This document shows positions 33,062 to 41,636 of a stretch of 64,000 nt of DNA, piece after piece. Source of the DNA: Candidatus Cybelea sp. (GTDB taxonomy: Bacteria; Vulcanimicrobiota; Vulcanimicrobiia; Vulcanimicrobiales; Vulcanimicrobiaceae); assembly GCA_036489315.1 (NCBI GenBank), contig DASXFZ010000022.1:1-64000 (forward strand). The letters are read 5' to 3'. The notes beneath the pieces are model-generated. The model did no database searches and was not told the DNA's origin. It was given only the letters and a program-made list of their open reading frames with translations. Numbering within the stretch: position 1 is the stretch's first letter; the number at the start of each line of letters is the position of its first letter. The position numbers were made by a program, and so were the translations under genes.

Positions 33062-34258
33062 TCACTGCGGCGTGGTGACGGTCGAGGTCGTCAGTCGCGC
33101 CGACTCCTCTTTCGCAATCTGCACGACGTCGGGGTCGAGTGAATCGGCTGCCGCTCTGAGTTGCTCGAGCGCAAGCGTCTTTTGCCCTTGCGCGGCGTAG
33201 GCTCGAGCGAGCAGATAGCGGATCCGCCCGTCCCACGGGGTCGCCGCGACGCCTTTGAGCAGCGCCGACTCAGCCAGCGAGTAGAGGCCGTTGTGCTCGT
33301 AGTCGATGCCGAGATTGACGTACGACTCCGGAACGTACGGGTCGACGCTCACCGCTTGTACGTAGTACGACACGGCTCGCTTCCAATCGCCGCGAAGATC
33401 GGCCAAGTACCCGAAGTTCACCAGCGCTTCGGGGCGCTCGGGTTCCAAGCGGTGCGCGCGAGTAAAGGTGCCCAAGGCGTCGCTGTAAAGATTTTTCTGA
33501 ATCTTCGCGACGCCGAAGTTGTTGAGGCAGGCATAGTTCAAGGCGTCGACGTTCAGGCAGTCCTGAAGATAGCGCGATGCCGAAGTGTTGTCGTGCACGT
33601 CGAGATACGCCATGCCCAGCCCGTTGAGCGCGGCAATCGACGTCGGATCGTCGTCGAGCGAGCGCTGGAAGTAGACGATTGCTTCGGTCGGACGATGGAT
33701 CGCCTGCAATACCTCGCCGTACTCTTCTTGAAGATCGCCGTCGCTGGGATTCTGCCGCGCGGCGCGCTCGACGTCGGCCCGGTAGGCCGGCAGATCTCCC
33801 TTGCGCAGATGCAGCATGACGAGATCTCGGATCGAGTCGGTTCCCGGCAACGCGCTCTGAAATTGCGCGATGGCGGCGTCAATGTGGTTTTCGGTCGCCA
33901 GCACGACGCCCAAGCGATTGTGCGTCTCTTTATCGTGCGAATCGCGCGCCAGCAGCTGGCGATAAACCGCTTCGGCCTTAGCGAAATTCCCTTGACGGTA
34001 GTAGAGGTCGCCCAAGAAGCGAGCCGCCTCTACCCCGCTGGGATGCGTCGCGACGAAGTCCTCGAGCTGCTTAACTGCGGCGTCCAGTTGGCCCGAAGCG
34101 ATCAACTGACGAGCATAGAGAATCGCGGCCTCTTGGTCCGCCGCCTTGTAGGCGTCGGTGGGCAGGATCACCGTCTGCGCTCCGGCCGGAGCCATCGGAG
34201 CTCCGAGCCCAGCGACCAGTGCGGTAAGAACGAGTGCCGATAGATAGGGTCGTGTCAT
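33062..34258 (-). CDS. exported TPR protein
   Basis: 398 residues. The ATG at 34258 follows GGTGAGGT and opens a signal peptide (LSALVLTALVAGLGAPMAPAGAQ). The mature protein is made of about nine tetratricopeptide repeats (LARQLI, FLGDLYYRQGNFAKAEAVYRQLL, HNRLGVVLATENHIDAAIAQF, LNGLGMAYLDVHDNTSASRYL, LNNFGVAKIQKNLYSDALGTF, LVNFGYLADLRGDWKRAVSYY). It likely scaffolds a periplasmic or envelope complex. The partner is unknown. It lies downstream of nuoN with 75 nt between, on the same strand. Confidence 0.85.
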   Translation of the reverse strand: MTRPYLSALVLTALVAGLGAPMAPAGAQTVILPTDAYKAADQEAAILYARQLIASGQLDAAVKQLEDFVATHPSGVEAARFLGDLYYRQGNFAKAEAVYRQLLARDSHDKETHNRLGVVLATENHIDAAIAQFQSALPGTDSIRDLVMLHLRKGDLPAYRADVERAARQNPSDGDLQEEYGEVLQAIHRPTEAIVYFQRSLDDDPTSIAALNGLGMAYLDVHDNTSASRYLQDCLNVDALNYACLNNFGVAKIQKNLYSDALGTFTRAHRLEPERPEALVNFGYLADLRGDWKRAVSYYVQAVSVDPYVPESYVNLGIDYEHNGLYSLAESALLKGVAATPWDGRIRYLLARAYAAQGQKTLALEQLRAAADSLDPDVVQIAKEESARLTTSTVTTPQ

Positions 34259-34333
34259 TGCAAGCACCTCACCGACTACTATAGCGCTTGGCCGGCGACT
34301 GCCGTGACTCGGGCACGGCTGCCCGGCGAGGGG

Positions 34334-35761
34334 CTAGCGAACGAGCGGCAGCACGTTGCTCGGAACGAGCGGGTAGAAGGCCATAATCACGACCAAGGCG
34401 GCACAGAGTCCGGCGCTGATCCAGGCAAGCGGGACGACCGGCCTCATCGCTGCAGGCGCGTGCTCGTGCGGCGCATACATCGCCAGCACGACCTTCGCGT
34501 AGGCGTAGAGCGAGATCGCCGTTCCGACGATCAGCGCTGCGGCGAGCCAGATATAGCCGTTCGCGACGCCCGCGGCGAGGATCAGAATCTTTCCGAGGAA
34601 GCCCGCCGTCGGCGGCAATCCCGAGAGTGCCAAGAGAAAGATCGTCATTGCAGCGGCGAGCCACGGGCGCCGGCGCCCGAGGCCGCGATAGCTCTCCAAC
34701 TTGGCGCCTTCTTCGCCGGGACCCGAAATCGCGGCAGCAACGGCAAACGCGCCGAGGTTCATGAACGCGTATGCCGTCAAATAGTAGATCGCGTATCGCA
34801 GGCCCAGCGGCGTACTTCCCGCCATCGCGACGAGAATGTAACCGATCTGCGCGATTCCCGAATATCCGAGCAGCCGCTTGAGATCCGTCTGCGCGAGCAT
34901 ACCGGCGTTACCGACAATCATCGAGATGCCGGCCGCAATCCAAACCGGCAGCAAGAGCTTCGAACCAACACCCGCCGGCAGCGCGGCATAGATGAACCTC
35001 GCAAACACCGCTAAGGCGCCGGCTTTGGTGACCACGCTCATGAAGGCGGTCACCGGCAGCGGCGCTCCTTCGAAAACGTCGGGCGTCCACGTATGGAATG
35101 GGACCAGGCTCAGCTTAAAGGCAAGCCCGATCAAAAACATTCCGCCGCCCACCGCAAAGAGCGGGTTCGACGCGAGCGCCGGATTTACGAAATCGGCGAG
35201 CATGACGCTGCCGGTAGCCCCGAAGAGCAACGCCGAACCGAAGAGCAGAAAAGCGGTGGCAGTCGAGCTGAGTATCAAGTATTTGAGCGCGGACTCGCGC
35301 GCCGGCTTTCGATCGACTGCCGCACAGAGCGCGTACAGGCCGAGCGACAGCAGCTCCAGCCCGAGAAAGATTGTGATCAGATTCGCCGCGCCGGCCATCA
35401 ACATCGCGCCGCACGCACTCCAGAGCATGATCGCCGTGGTGCCGGCCGTTCGCTGCGCCGGACCGAGCGCACCGTAGAGCAGCACCGCTCCCGCGGTTCC
35501 AATGAGCACGATCTCTTCGAAGACAGTAGCGAAGCCGCCGGTTATGAATCCGCCGAAGAAGGCGTTGTAGTCGTGCCCGAACTGGCCGCCGGCAACGATG
35601 CCGGCCGCGATCGCGCCGGCCAGCGCGATTACGACCGAAACGTAGCGCGACTGGTTGCGGCCGGAGACGAGGTCGGCAAGCAGCACGGCGAGCGCCGTCA
35701 CCGCGACGATCCCGATCGGCAGAATCGCCGCCCAGTCGGCGTTGGTGAACGGTATCGTCAC
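34334..35761 (-). CDS. nuoN: NADH-quinone oxidoreductase subunit N
   Basis: 475 residues, antiporter-like membrane subunit of complex I that takes part in proton translocation. About fourteen helices. Family blocks: LGLELLSLGLYALCAAVDRKPARESALKYLILSS, GLAFKLSLVPFHTWTPDVFEGAPLPVTAFMSVVTKAGALAV region and the LKRLLGYSGIAQIGYILV stretch. Key Lys in helix 7 (LAFKLSLVPFH) is present. It is the last gene of the operon and its start overlaps the nuoM stop by 4 nt. Confidence 0.95.
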   Translation of the reverse strand: MTIPFTNADWAAILPIGIVAVTALAVLLADLVSGRNQSRYVSVVIALAGAIAAGIVAGGQFGHDYNAFFGGFITGGFATVFEEIVLIGTAGAVLLYGALGPAQRTAGTTAIMLWSACGAMLMAGAANLITIFLGLELLSLGLYALCAAVDRKPARESALKYLILSSTATAFLLFGSALLFGATGSVMLADFVNPALASNPLFAVGGGMFLIGLAFKLSLVPFHTWTPDVFEGAPLPVTAFMSVVTKAGALAVFARFIYAALPAGVGSKLLLPVWIAAGISMIVGNAGMLAQTDLKRLLGYSGIAQIGYILVAMAGSTPLGLRYAIYYLTAYAFMNLGAFAVAAAISGPGEEGAKLESYRGLGRRRPWLAAAMTIFLLALSGLPPTAGFLGKILILAAGVANGYIWLAAALIVGTAISLYAYAKVVLAMYAPHEHAPAAMRPVVPLAWISAGLCAALVVIMAFYPLVPSNVLPLVR

Positions 35762-37167
35762 GGCGGCGCGATCCTCTGCGCGGCCACGACGTTTTCATGC
35801 GTCAGCAGCGGCGTGGGATAGACGCCGACGAGCACGAGCGCTGCCAGCAGCGGAGCAATCGCGAGCCCTTCGAGCAGCGTGAGATCGGGGCGAACGGGTA
35901 GGTCGGCGCGTTCTGGGCCATTCATCACGTCCTGATAGAGACGCAGCAGATAGGCGGATGCGAGCACGATCGCGACCAGCGCGACGATCGCGGGCCAAAC
36001 ATACCCGGCCTGGTAGAGGCCGATCAGGATGATCAGCTCGCCGGCAAATCCCGCCAAACCGGGTAAACCAAGTGCGGCGAGCGCCGCGATACACAACGCT
36101 CCCGAGAGGCGCGGATTCGTCCAGCCCAGTCCGCCCAAGCGCGGCAACGCACGCGTCCCCTCGCGCTCTTCGACGTAGCCGAGCACCAAGAAGAGCGCTG
36201 CCGAGAAGAGCCCGTGCGCCACGATGTAGACCAGCGCTCCGTCGAGCGCCAGCTGCTGCTGCGACGCGACGGCGATGATGATGAGTCCGAGATGCGAGAG
36301 CGACGAATAGGCGACGATCCGCTTCACGTCGTTTTGAACCAGCGCGATCACCGCCCCATAGATTAGCGAAATGGCGCCCAAGACGATCAGCGGCGTCGCG
36401 TATTCACGCACGTACGCCGGCAGCATCACGGTCGCGATCGCGAGGAACCCGTAGAGCCCGGCTTTGGACTGCACGGCGGAAACGACGGCAACCATCGGCG
36501 AGGGCAGCGAGCTATACGTCGGCGGCATCCACGTGTGCAGCGGCCAAACCGGCGTCTTCACCAAGAACGCAAACGCGAAGCCTGCGTAGATCCAGGGTGC
36601 CCATCCTCCGACGAGCGGAGCGCCGGCGCGGCCGATGACGTCGGTCGTTCCCACAATGACCCCGAAGGCTGCCGTCGCGAGCAGCAGCGTCAGGCCTCCG
36701 GCAAAGTTGTAGATGAAATACCGCCATGCCGTTGCGGGATGGCCGCCCCAGCCGAGCAGTCCAAAGAAGACCGGCACGAGCATCAGATCCCAGAAAAACG
36801 CAAAAACGAGTAAGTCGCGCGCCAGAAAGAGCCCGAGCATCGTCCCTTCGAGCGCGAGGAGCAGCGCGACAAAATCACGCGTGCGATCGATGCGGCACGA
36901 GGCGATCGCCGAGGCGGTGCAGATCGTCAAGAGCAGCGCGATCCAAAATGAAATCGGTGTAGCGCCGAAATGGAAGGCGGCGTTAAACGGCCGCGAGAGC
37001 CAGTGCGCGCTCCATTCGCCGGTGCCGGCGGCGATAACCGTAGCGAAGGTGACCACGGCGACCAGCGTTCCGACAGTGCGTGAAAGCCGCGTATCGTCGC
37101 GGGGCAGCAGCAGGAGCAGCGCGGCGGCGGCGATCGGCAGCAGGATGGTTACGAGCACGAGCCCCAT
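35758..37167 (-). CDS. nuoM: NADH-quinone oxidoreductase subunit M
   Basis: 469 residues from the ATG at 37167, which shares one base with the nuoL stop. Antiporter-like subunit with ~14 helices. Diagnostic: the Glu of helix 5 in LFLARDLLVFAFFWDLMLVPVFFGL is replaced by Asp-like context (WDLMLVP), followed by VKTPVWPLHTWMPPTYSSLPSPM and VKRIVAYSSLSHLGLIIIA. In most NuoM proteins that helix reads WE; here it reads WD, a conservative acid change. An upstream extension to 37209 is the end of nuoL out of frame. Confidence 0.95.
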   Translation of the reverse strand: MGLVLVTILLPIAAAALLLLLPRDDTRLSRTVGTLVAVVTFATVIAAGTGEWSAHWLSRPFNAAFHFGATPISFWIALLLTICTASAIASCRIDRTRDFVALLLALEGTMLGLFLARDLLVFAFFWDLMLVPVFFGLLGWGGHPATAWRYFIYNFAGGLTLLLATAAFGVIVGTTDVIGRAGAPLVGGWAPWIYAGFAFAFLVKTPVWPLHTWMPPTYSSLPSPMVAVVSAVQSKAGLYGFLAIATVMLPAYVREYATPLIVLGAISLIYGAVIALVQNDVKRIVAYSSLSHLGLIIIAVASQQQLALDGALVYIVAHGLFSAALFLVLGYVEEREGTRALPRLGGLGWTNPRLSGALCIAALAALGLPGLAGFAGELIILIGLYQAGYVWPAIVALVAIVLASAYLLRLYQDVMNGPERADLPVRPDLTLLEGLAIAPLLAALVLVGVYPTPLLTHENVVAAQRIAPP

Positions 37168-39101
37168 CAGTGGACGCCCGCCGCGAACGCATAGTACGCG
37201 ATGAAGCACGCAGCGCCAAAGACCAAGATCAAAGCGTACGCGCGCAGCAGACCGGTTTGGAACGATCGCACGAGCGTTCCGAACCAGCGCGTGCCGGCGA
37301 CGATGTCGCGGACCGCGCCGTCGAGTACGTGCGGGTCGAGCACTTGACCGAAGAATCGGCCGGCGGCCTGGGCCGGCCGCACGAAGATCAGATCGATTAC
37401 CGCATCAAAATAGAAAAGGTTCGTCAGCAGGGCCGGCATCCGTTCGCTCTCGACCGCCAATCGGGAGGGCGCCTCCCGCTGGGCGGCGGCGGTTGCGTAG
37501 CGCATCCAGGCAATGACCACGCCGATCGCAACGGCGACCAAAACGAGCAGCGAAGTCAGCCCCTCGGAGATTGCCGGCGGCGCGACCGGCGTCGACGGCA
37601 TCGCCGCCGCTCCGAAGAGCGGCGCAAAGTAATGCGCCCAGGGCGACGCCTCGCCGCCGAACATCAACGCTCCGCCGATGGCGACCGTCGGCGCCACGAG
37701 GATCGCGACCGGGACGTTCATGATCGTTGCAGCCGTTCCGCCGGTGTGAATGTGCGCGTCGCCGCGATACTCTCCGAGAAACGCGATAAAGAGCAGCCGG
37801 AACATGTAGTAGGCGGTGATGCCGGCCGTTACGATGCCGACGGCATAGAGCCAGGGATGCCCGTGCGCCAGCGTTCCGTAAATGATCTCATCCTTCGAAA
37901 AGAAGCCGCTGAACGGCGGGATGCCCGAGATCGTGAGCACGCCTGCCAGCATCACCCAGAACGCGAACGGCATCTTCTTCCACAGGCCGCCCATGCGGCG
38001 CACGTCCTGCTCGTTCGCGAGCGCATGAATCACGAGGCCGGATCCCAAGAAGAGCTGCGCTTTGAAGAAAGCGTGCGTGAAGAAGTGGGCGACGCCGCCT
38101 TCGTACGCACCCACGCCGACGCCCATGATCATATAGCCGATCTGCGACATCGTCGAATAGGCCAAAATGCGCTTGATGTCCCACTGCGCCATGCCGAGGA
38201 TCGCGCCGAGCAGCGCCGTAAGGCCGCCGATCGTGCCGACCAGCAGCTGCGCGTCGTGGCTCGCGTTCCACAACGGCGCGCAGCGCGCGACGAGATAGAC
38301 GCCGGCGGTCACCATCGTCGCGGCGTGAATTAGGGCGGAGACGGGAGTCGGACCCTCCATCGCATCGGGAAGCCAGGTGTGCAGCGGAACCTGCGCCGAT
38401 TTCGCCGCGGCCGCGATGAAGAGCGCCAGGCAGATCGCAAAGAGCAGCCCGGAGCCCAGCGTTCCGGCGGCGGCAAAAGTGTCGCCGAAGCCGATCGAGT
38501 GGACGTTGGCGACGATCAAAAAGATCGCGAACATCATGCCGACGTCGCCGACGACATTGATAACGAAGGCCTTGCGCGCTGCGGCGACGGCCGTCGGACG
38601 CTCGAACCAGAAACCGATGAGGAAATACGAGGCCAAGCCGACCAGCCCCCATCCAACGAGCAGGCCGACGAAATTATCGGAGAGTACGAGCGTCAGCATC
38701 GCAAAGATGAAGAAACTCATATAGGCGAAGAAACGCGCGAAGGCGCGGTCGCCCTCCATGTAACCGACCGAGTAGACGACGATCAAGAACCCCACACCGC
38801 TGATGATGAACGTCCACAGAAGGGAGAGCGGATCGAGCAAGAGCCCGAAATCGAAGCCCGGCATCCACGAAAACAACGGCTGATGCGCGCCGAGCGCTCC
38901 GGCTGCCGCCTGCGTTCCGTCGTGCCAGGAGAGCACGGCCAGGACAAACGATGCCCCGACGAGCGCGCAGACGAGCCACCCCGCGGCCGTGCGCAGCTGC
39001 GGCCCGAATGCCCAACATAAGATCGCTCCCGCAAGCGGCAGCAGCCACAACGCAACCAGCATTGGATACGAACCGCCGGCTCCCAGCACGTGGTCCATCA
39101 C
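37167..39101 (-). CDS. nuoL: NADH-quinone oxidoreductase subunit L
   Basis: 644 residues from the GTG at 39101; ATGs at 39098 and 39062 are alternatives, and the last gives the usual short N-terminus MLVALWLLPLAGAILCW. Largest antiporter-like subunit with the long lateral helix expected at the C-terminal part. Blocks seen: YMSFFIFAMLTLVLSDNFVGLLVGWGLVGLASY, KSAQVPLHTWLPDAMEGPTPVSALIHAATMVTAGVYL and WDIKRILAYSTMSQIGYMIMGVGVGAYEGGVAHFFTHAFFKAQLFLGSG region. It takes part in proton pumping. Confidence 0.95.
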   Translation of the reverse strand: MMDHVLGAGGSYPMLVALWLLPLAGAILCWAFGPQLRTAAGWLVCALVGASFVLAVLSWHDGTQAAAGALGAHQPLFSWMPGFDFGLLLDPLSLLWTFIISGVGFLIVVYSVGYMEGDRAFARFFAYMSFFIFAMLTLVLSDNFVGLLVGWGLVGLASYFLIGFWFERPTAVAAARKAFVINVVGDVGMMFAIFLIVANVHSIGFGDTFAAAGTLGSGLLFAICLALFIAAAAKSAQVPLHTWLPDAMEGPTPVSALIHAATMVTAGVYLVARCAPLWNASHDAQLLVGTIGGLTALLGAILGMAQWDIKRILAYSTMSQIGYMIMGVGVGAYEGGVAHFFTHAFFKAQLFLGSGLVIHALANEQDVRRMGGLWKKMPFAFWVMLAGVLTISGIPPFSGFFSKDEIIYGTLAHGHPWLYAVGIVTAGITAYYMFRLLFIAFLGEYRGDAHIHTGGTAATIMNVPVAILVAPTVAIGGALMFGGEASPWAHYFAPLFGAAAMPSTPVAPPAISEGLTSLLVLVAVAIGVVIAWMRYATAAAQREAPSRLAVESERMPALLTNLFYFDAVIDLIFVRPAQAAGRFFGQVLDPHVLDGAVRDIVAGTRWFGTLVRSFQTGLLRAYALILVFGAACFIAYYAFAAGVH

Positions 39102-39131
39102 CGCGGCGTACCGATCTTACGAGGCAAGCCG

Positions 39132-39437
39132 TCAGCCATGGAGCGTCCTCACGTCGTCGACGTCGACGTATTTTTCGGGGCGGAACGTCGTGACGATGAT
39201 CGCCAGCCCGATGGCGGCCTCCGCGGCCGCAACGGTGATGACGATGAAGGCAAAAATATGCCCCGCGTTAGCAACCCAGAGCCGGGCGAATGCGACCAGC
39301 AGCAGGTTGGCGGCGTTGAACATCAGCTCGACGGCCATCAGCATGACGAGCGGATTGCGGCGGACGATCACGCCGATCACGCCGATGAAAAACATGACCG
39401 AGGCGAGTGCGACGTAGTCGCCGATGGGAACGCTCAT
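39132..39437 (-). CDS. nuoK: NADH-quinone oxidoreductase subunit K
   Basis: 101 residues, three transmembrane helices with the conserved membrane Glu residues in LMAVELMFNAANLLLV and AAAEAAIGLAIIV, part of the proton path. Its start shares a base with the nuoJ stop. A 30-nt gap to nuoL follows. Confidence 0.95.
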   Translation of the reverse strand: MSVPIGDYVALASVMFFIGVIGVIVRRNPLVMLMAVELMFNAANLLLVAFARLWVANAGHIFAFIVITVAAAEAAIGLAIIVTTFRPEKYVDVDDVRTLHG

Positions 39438-40024
39438 CAGCCTTTGCCCTCGCGCAGGATCGCCTCGCGCATCTGGCGATCGCTCCTTACCTGGCCGCGG
39501 TGCCCCTCGGCATCGCTCATCTGTTCGCCGCCCAGGGTGATGACGCCGATGACGGCCACCATCAGAACCAGCGCCGTGACCTCGAAGGGCAGCAGTTGAA
39601 TGGTAAAGAGCGCCTTGCCGAAATCTCCGACGCTTCCGAAAACATTGGCCGCGCCGACCGGACCGACGGCCGGCGCCGCGCTAGAGTGAACGTTCGAGAC
39701 GGCGTAGACCAGAAAGCCCAGAGCGCAGAGCGTAAAGATCGCACCCGGAATCCAGATCTTCGGCAAGCGGTCGGGCCCCATCGCAAAGGGCGCGACCCCG
39801 CTGCTCAAAAGCGCGATCACGAAGACGAAGAGTATCAGGATCGCCCCGGAGTAGACGATGATTTGGATGACCGCGAGAAACTCGGCGGAGAGCGTTACGT
39901 AGAGCACCGCCAGCGTCGCGAAGTTGAGCAGCAGCCCAACGACGCTATGGACGGGCTTGCGGGCCGTAATCGTCCACACGGCACTGGCGATCAGTATCGT
40001 TCCGAGCACCCAAAATGCAATCAT
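39437..40024 (-). CDS. nuoJ: NADH-quinone oxidoreductase subunit J
   Basis: 195 residues from the ATG at 40024, which overlaps the nuoI stop by 4 nt; the longer frame to 40093 is nuoI out of frame. Five helices; the family core is PVHSVVGLLLNFATLAVLYVTLSAEFLAVIQIIVYSGAILILFVFVIALL, broken here only for description. The pi-bulge region YSGAI is present. Membrane arm subunit. Confidence 0.93.
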   Translation of the reverse strand: MIAFWVLGTILIASAVWTITARKPVHSVVGLLLNFATLAVLYVTLSAEFLAVIQIIVYSGAILILFVFVIALLSSGVAPFAMGPDRLPKIWIPGAIFTLCALGFLVYAVSNVHSSAAPAVGPVGAANVFGSVGDFGKALFTIQLLPFEVTALVLMVAVIGVITLGGEQMSDAEGHRGQVRSDRQMREAILREGKG

Positions 40025-40656
40025 TGCCCGGCCTCGGGCTCCTTGATGATCGCCAGCCCCTGGTGCTGCGTCTTCAAGATCGTTCCCCGCCACGTCGCGT
40101 CGTAGCCCGTCGCAACGTCGGTCGTCGACTTAATCTCGCCCACGCGCCCGAGATCGCCGGGAATTCCCCCCGGGCGGTCGTCGGGTGCGGTGCCGGCACC
40201 TGCATCGGGCGGCACCAAGAGCCGGTCTTTGGCGTAGATAAACGAGCCGCGGCGGTAATCGGCCATTTCGAAGCGCGGCGTGAGCACGATCGCATCGGTC
40301 GGACACGCCTCTTCGCACATCCCGCAGAAGATGCAGCGCAGCTCGTCGATTTCGTAGCGCGCCGCGTAGCGTTCCCCCGGCGAACTGCGCGCGCCCGGAG
40401 CGTTCTCAGCGCCGATCACCGTAATCGCGTTCGCCGGGCAGACGCTCGAGCAGAGCTCGCAGCCGATGCAGCGCTCTTTGCCGTCGTCATATCGGCGCAG
40501 TTCGTGCAGGCCGTGAAAGCGCGGCGCGTGCTGCTTCTTGCGGGACGGGTACGGAATCGTCGGCCGCTTGCGAAACATAAAACCGAAGGTGATCGAGAGG
40601 CCCCGCAGGATCGCGCCGATGTTGTAGAGGTGCTTCTTCGAACCGGCGGTCGCCAT
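40021..40656 (-). CDS. nuoI: NADH-quinone oxidoreductase subunit I
   Basis: 211 residues from the ATG at 40656, sharing one base with the nuoH stop (TAATG). Two [4Fe-4S] motifs are visible: CIGCELCSSVCP and CIFCGMCEEACP, which hold clusters N6a and N6b that carry electrons towards quinone. The N-terminal amphipathic helix (GAILRGLSITFGFMFRKRPTIPYP) is typical. The C-terminal ~60 residues, rich in Gly, Pro and Asp, are a lineage-specific tail. Confidence 0.95.
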   Translation of the reverse strand: MATAGSKKHLYNIGAILRGLSITFGFMFRKRPTIPYPSRKKQHAPRFHGLHELRRYDDGKERCIGCELCSSVCPANAITVIGAENAPGARSSPGERYAARYEIDELRCIFCGMCEEACPTDAIVLTPRFEMADYRRGSFIYAKDRLLVPPDAGAGTAPDDRPGGIPGDLGRVGEIKSTTDVATGYDATWRGTILKTQHQGLAIIKEPEAGQ

Positions 40657-41636
40657 TAGCCCGCGTACGCCACGACGATAGCCGTCACGACGAGATTGAG
40701 CGTCGCGACGGGGAGCAATACCTTCCAGCCGAAGGCCATGAGCCGGTCGTAGCGCAGGCGCGGCAACGTCGCCCGCAGCCACATATAGAAGAACATAAAA
40801 CACGCAACCTTGATGACGAACCAGGCGACGCCCGGAACGATGGTAAGGCCGAACGGCGCGTTCCACCCGCCAAAGAAAAGCAGGGTTGCAATGCACGACA
40901 CCGTCAGCATGTTGACGTACTCGGCGATGAAGAACAGTCCGAAGCGCAGCCCGGAGTACTCGGTGTGGAAGCCGGCGACGAGCTCGGTCTCGGCTTCGAC
41001 GAGATCGAAGGGTGCGCGATTGGTCTCCGCAACCGCCGTGATCGTGTAGATGACGAAGCCCAGGAACTGCGGCAGAACGAACCACCAGCGGGCTTGCGCG
41101 TTGACGATGCCGTCGAGCGAGGTCGTTCCGGCGAGCAGCAGGACGCCGATGAACGAGAGCGACATCGCCAGCTCGTAGCTTATCATCTGCGCCGTCGAGC
41201 GAACGCTGCCCAGCAGCGGGTACTTCGAACCGCTCGCCCATCCGCCCAAGCAGATCCCGTATACACCTAGCGAAGCGATCGCCAAAATCAGCAGAATCCC
41301 GGCGTTGACGTTCCCGATCGCCCACGTTTCGCCCGATGCCGACGCCCCGAACGGAATGACCGCATAGACGGAAAAGGCGGTGAGCAGCGAGATGAACGGC
41401 GCGAGACGGTAGAGCAGCGGATCGGCGGTCTCCGGCGTCAGGTCTTCTTTGAGGATCAGCTTGGCCGCGTCGGCGGCGGGCTGCAGCAACCCCCACGGAC
41501 CGACGCGATTCGGGCCGGGGCGCAGCTGCATCCAACCCAAGACCTTTCGCTCGACGAGCATCGCGTACGCAAACGACGTCACGACGACGAAGAGCAAAAT
41601 AGCCGACTTGATGAGCACTTCAAGCCACCAAGGCAT
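40656..41636 (-). CDS. nuoH: NADH-quinone oxidoreductase subunit H
   Basis: 326 residues from the ATG at 41636 (TAATG overlap with nuoG). Eight helices; conserved blocks are ERKVLGWMQLRPGPNRVGPWG, the quinone-site loop AETNRAPFDLVEAETELVAGFHTEYSGLRFGLFF (read in parts) and FMFFYMWLRATLPRLRYDRLM. It forms the quinone chamber with nuoB and nuoD. The family call is certain. Confidence 0.95.
   Translation of the reverse strand: MPWWLEVLIKSAILLFVVVTSFAYAMLVERKVLGWMQLRPGPNRVGPWGLLQPAADAAKLILKEDLTPETADPLLYRLAPFISLLTAFSVYAVIPFGASASGETWAIGNVNAGILLILAIASLGVYGICLGGWASGSKYPLLGSVRSTAQMISYELAMSLSFIGVLLLAGTTSLDGIVNAQARWWFVLPQFLGFVIYTITAVAETNRAPFDLVEAETELVAGFHTEYSGLRFGLFFIAEYVNMLTVSCIATLLFFGGWNAPFGLTIVPGVAWFVIKVACFMFFYMWLRATLPRLRYDRLMAFGWKVLLPVATLNLVVTAIVVAYAG

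Noticed and set aside
37080-38333. 417-codon plus-strand frame in nuoL/nuoM
   Set aside because: Antisense to two certain complex I genes and without domain features.
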